The position numbers and the translations under genes are program-made. Of a stretch of 64,000 nt of DNA, positions 61,650 to 64,000 are shown piece after piece (position 1 is the stretch's first letter; every line of letters starts with the position of its first letter). The notes beneath the pieces were generated by a model. That model did no database searches and was not told the origin of the DNA. It worked only from the letters and a program-made list of their open reading frames with translations. Where the stretch lies: the NCBI GenBank assembly GCA_964548025.1, contig CAZJRI010000008.1, positions 1-64,000 on the forward strand, read 5' to 3'. The stretch comes from JAHRVQ01 sp964548025 (GTDB taxonomy: Bacteria > Pseudomonadota > Gammaproteobacteria > Pseudomonadales > Azotimanducaceae).

Positions 61650-62882
61650 ATGACAATCGCACAACCATTGCCCGCTGAAATAAGTGCAGCCTGTGACGGT
61701 CTGGTCTCATTCGCAGAGCAGGAGATACTCCCCCGTCATCGGGAACATCGTGCACTATTTGAGAATCCACGCGACATGTACCTGGAAGATGGTCGATTCG
61801 GTCCCCAGTTACTGGGACTCATAAAGGAGGTCCGCAGGGCATCTTCTGCTGCGGGTTATTATCACATGTGCGTCCCTGAATCCCTGGGCGGAGGCGGTCT
61901 GGGTCATCTGGCCTATTATGCTGCCTGGCAGGCATTGTTCCATCACTGTGGTCCCCAGAACTGGCTGATGCTCTATGCGCTTGCCCACTGGGCATTTGGT
62001 CCAAGCCGGTTACTCGAGAAGATTACAGAAGAAGCTCGAAACCACTACCTCCCTGGTCTCATGGACGGCACCGAATCAATGTGTTTCGGACTTTCAGAAC
62101 CCAATGCAGGATCCGATGCGAGCATGATCAAGACCACCGCAAAGAGAGATGGTGATGGTTGGCGCATTACCGGGAGAAAAATCTGGACCAGTAACGGCCC
62201 TGTCGCTGACTACTGCATTGTCTTTGCCATCACCGATACTGAGCTTGCGGCAAAAAAACAGGGCGGAATCAGTGCTTTTATCGTCCCAACACGTTCACCG
62301 GGATTCAAGGTTCAACGGGTGATAAAGCTTTTCGGTCATATTGGGGGTGATGAAGCTGAAATCACTTTCGACGATGTTCAGGTTGAATCCTGGCAACTCG
62401 TTGGCGAATTGGGAGCCGGTTTCAATGCAGCCTTGTACGGCGTATCGCTGGGTCGAATTTACAATTCTGCCCGTGCAGTTGGTTACGGTAGATGGGCACT
62501 GGAGACAGCGCTGGCCTATGCGAAACAAAGGGAAGCATTCGGCTCACCCATCAGCGATTACCAGGGTGTCATGTTTCCGCTTGCCGAATCTGCAACGGAA
62601 CTTCATGCCGCTCACCTGATGGGACTGAACGTCGGGGGATTACTGGATCAGGGTAATAAATCGGTGAAAGAACTATCCATGACGAAAGCTTATTCCGTAC
62701 AAATTGGACTCAAGGCTGTTGATCGTGCGATGCAAACTCATGGCGCAATGGGTTTTACCAACGAAATAGGCCTCGTCGACGCCTGGCATTCACTCAGGAT
62801 TGTTAATGTGGCTGATGGTACCAACGAGATACTTAACAGGACCATCAGCCAGCGGCTGCTGAAGGGTGATACACAACTCTAG
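61650..62882 (+). CDS. Acyl-CoA dehydrogenase (ACAD10/11-like, Asp as base)
   Basis: 410 residues from ATG 61650 with AAGGAGA upstream. The layout is full length: GGGGLGHLAYYAAW-type helical part, GLSEPNAGSDASMIKTT, ITGRKIWTSNGPVADYCIVF and the C-terminal VADGTNEILNRTISQRLL. The EGT of MCAD is DGT here, so Asp389 takes the base place. The helix-G position reads SLGRI, without Glu. As I recall, ACAD10/11 proteins use Asp at this place (ADGPDEVH), so it may belong with them. An APH-type kinase at 51091-52533 and this gene make an ACAD11-like pair, though about 9 kb apart. Confidence 0.9.
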   Translation: MTIAQPLPAEISAACDGLVSFAEQEILPRHREHRALFENPRDMYLEDGRFGPQLLGLIKEVRRASSAAGYYHMCVPESLGGGGLGHLAYYAAWQALFHHCGPQNWLMLYALAHWAFGPSRLLEKITEEARNHYLPGLMDGTESMCFGLSEPNAGSDASMIKTTAKRDGDGWRITGRKIWTSNGPVADYCIVFAITDTELAAKKQGGISAFIVPTRSPGFKVQRVIKLFGHIGGDEAEITFDDVQVESWQLVGELGAGFNAALYGVSLGRIYNSARAVGYGRWALETALAYAKQREAFGSPISDYQGVMFPLAESATELHAAHLMGLNVGGLLDQGNKSVKELSMTKAYSVQIGLKAVDRAMQTHGAMGFTNEIGLVDAWHSLRIVNVADGTNEILNRTISQRLLKGDTQL

Positions 62883-62931
62883 GAAATTCGAAGCGGGTTA
62901 GAATCGACCCCTGACGGGACCTTTTTGTGAT

Positions 62932-62962
62932 TTGACCATCGCTATCACTTCGTTGTTATAAT
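62932..62962 (+). promoter_or_regulatory. Candidate promoter upstream of the thioredoxin-cytochrome gene
   Basis: TTGACC (62932-62937) and a perfect -10 box TATAAT (62957-62962) are separated by 19 bases, slightly longer than the ideal 17. The start codon is at 63021 and the ribosome site GAGGAG lies before it. Between the -10 box and the ribosome site is CCCAAT-C-ATTGGG (62983-62995), a perfect inverted repeat that may be an operator. Confidence 0.45.
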
Positions 62963-62982
62963 CTTCTCACTGATAACCCTGC

Positions 62983-62995
62983 CCCAATCATTGGG
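62983..62995. repeat. Palindrome CCCAAT-C-ATTGGG
   Basis: A 6-bp perfect inverted repeat around one central base, placed in the leader between the candidate -10 box and the ribosome site of the last gene. It cannot form an RNA hairpin with a one-base loop, so a DNA-binding site is the more likely meaning. Confidence 0.45.
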
Positions 62996-63020
62996 AATCA
63001 AACCCTGAGGAGAATAACTT

Positions 63021-64000
63021 ATGCGTTATCTTTCCGCCCTTTTCGTCTTACTGTCACTTCCGGCCTGGGCACTCGATCCAAATGATCGAGTAGAAAATTT
63101 CGAGTTGCTGGATCATAACGGCAGCAGCCATGAACTTTACTATCTGTCAGATGCCAAGGCAGTCGTGCTCATGTCAGTACAGAACGGATGCCCTGCACTG
63201 AAACAGGCAATTCCTGAATTCCAGGCGCTCAAGTCTCTATATGGCGATAAGGGGGTCGCTTTTCTATTGATCGATTCGTCCCTGTCTGATGATCGCGATT
63301 CTATTGCAATGGAAGCAGAGAGCCTCGGCATAGAAACACCAATATTATTGGATGACACCCAGATCATTGGTGAATCACTCGGCATCATGAACAGCGCCGA
63401 AGTTTTTGTGATCAACACCAATAACTGGAAACTAGCCTACAGGGGTGCGACGGATGAAGCCAGAGCTGCCATAGATGCATTAATGACCGGCAAAGAAATA
63501 GCAGTCAACCAAACGCAAACCTCTGCCTGCAAAATCGAATTCGCTGAACGGGATCGTAAAGCGGAACACGCACAGATCTCCTATTCTGAAACCATCGCAC
63601 CAATGCTCATAGACAACTGCCTGGCCTGCCATCATGAAGGTGGCATCGGCCCATGGGCAATGACCAGTTACGATATGATACGTGGATTCTCACCCATGAT
63701 TCGAGAGGTCATTCGAACCAAAAGAATGCCGCCCTGGCATGCGGACCCTGCTCATGGGGACTTTCTGAATGATCGTTCACTGACCAATAAAGAAATTCAG
63801 ACACTGGTACACTGGATCGAGGCTGGTTCACCCCGGGGTGATGGTCCTGACAGACTGGCAGACTTCGATCACAACTGGCCGGAATGGGGCATGAACGCCG
63901 AACCAGACCTGGTCATTGAGATCCCGGGTTACGAGGTACCCGCTGCGGGCGTTGTTGACTATCAATATCCGACTGTGACTAATCCACTGGATCATGATGT
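63021..64000 (+). CDS. Exported thioredoxin-like / cytochrome c fusion protein (3'-partial)
   Basis: About 326 residues are visible and the frame is open at the window end. ATG 63021 follows GAGGAG. A signal peptide MRYLSALFVLLSLPAWA directs export. Residues about 18-150 are a thioredoxin-like/redoxin domain (VENFELLDHNGSSHELYYLS) with one cysteine in QNGCPALKQ in place of a CxxC pair. A haem c motif CLACH is at residues 200-204, followed by GGIGPWAMTSYDMIRGFSPM and RMPPWHADPAHGDF. This arrangement is common in front of copper type II ascorbate-dependent monooxygenase-like domains, so such a domain may follow beyond the window. Function: periplasmic redox or oxygenase protein. Confidence 0.85.
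   Translation, partial: MRYLSALFVLLSLPAWALDPNDRVENFELLDHNGSSHELYYLSDAKAVVLMSVQNGCPALKQAIPEFQALKSLYGDKGVAFLLIDSSLSDDRDSIAMEAESLGIETPILLDDTQIIGESLGIMNSAEVFVINTNNWKLAYRGATDEARAAIDALMTGKEIAVNQTQTSACKIEFAERDRKAEHAQISYSETIAPMLIDNCLACHHEGGIGPWAMTSYDMIRGFSPMIREVIRTKRMPPWHADPAHGDFLNDRSLTNKEIQTLVHWIEAGSPRGDGPDRLADFDHNWPEWGMNAEPDLVIEIPGYEVPAAGVVDYQYPTVTNPLDHD

Noticed and set aside
62883..62925. Possible terminator with CCC-TGAC-GGG followed by T residues
   Set aside because: The stem is only three to four base pairs and not convincing, although TTTTT follows.

Overview
The window looks like a catabolic stretch of a Gram-negative, probably marine, gammaproteobacterial genome of roughly 50% GC. This is inferred from the protein styles: a TonB-dependent outer-membrane receptor, a GGDEF-EAL protein, an exonuclease III, and acyl-CoA enzymes of the type found in uncultured marine gammaproteobacteria. 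Two runs of N (255-264 and 29072-29103), each inside a gene, show that it is a scaffold. No rRNA, tRNA, CRISPR array, transposase, integrase or DNA-binding transcription factor was seen.

Layout. 1-3791 (+): a molybdenum hydroxylase of the xanthine dehydrogenase family (large subunit, FAD subunit with an extra cysteine loop, a small membrane protein, a cytochrome b and an unknown protein). 3848-6283 (-): TonB receptor. 6635-10743 (+): a tightly overlapping operon of MaoC hydratase, acyl-CoA dehydrogenase (ACAD), CaiB/BaiF (family III) CoA-transferase and acetyl-CoA hydrolase/transferase. 10732-23537: an ACAD, a uroporphyrinogen-decarboxylase-like protein, GGDEF-EAL, then a minus-strand run of ACAD, methyltransferase, F420-type luciferase-like oxidoreductase, gluconate-2-dehydrogenase-subunit-3-like protein, GMC oxidoreductase and a split ADP-forming acyl-CoA synthetase. 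24041-31902 (+): nitronate-monooxygenase-like flavoprotein, serine hydrolase, MFS, tandem CoA-transferase and tannase-family lipoprotein. 32058-41583: P450, enone reductase-like MDR and MFS (-); enolase-superfamily and acetoacetate-decarboxylase-family genes (+); SDR, exported amidohydrolase and alpha/beta hydrolase (-). 41750-58527: three tandem CoA-transferases and a divergent single pair, with VOC, truncated ACAD-like, SDR, MFS, APH-type phosphotransferase and exonuclease III genes. 58524-64000: ACAD, acyl-CoA carboxyltransferase, a second ACAD with an Asp in the base position, and the start of an exported thioredoxin-like/cytochrome c protein.

The genes read as a peripheral degradation toolbox: uptake (TonB receptor, three MFS), ester and amide cleavage, oxidation (P450, GMC, molybdenum hydroxylase), activation to CoA thioesters (eleven CaiB domains in seven genes, two other CoA enzymes), and beta-oxidation-like steps (five full ACADs, one ACAD-like remnant, MaoC, two SDRs, a carboxyltransferase). 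The substrates cannot be read from the sequence.

The most striking pattern is in the CoA-transferases. All four two-domain fusions lack the catalytic Asp in the N-terminal half. In three the C-terminal half keeps it; in the fourth it is Gln, with an Asp two residues on. An overlapping pair of single-domain genes shows the same division between separate chains (Asp in one, Asn in the other). This suggests paired catalytic and non-catalytic halves, possibly with different substrates for each gene.
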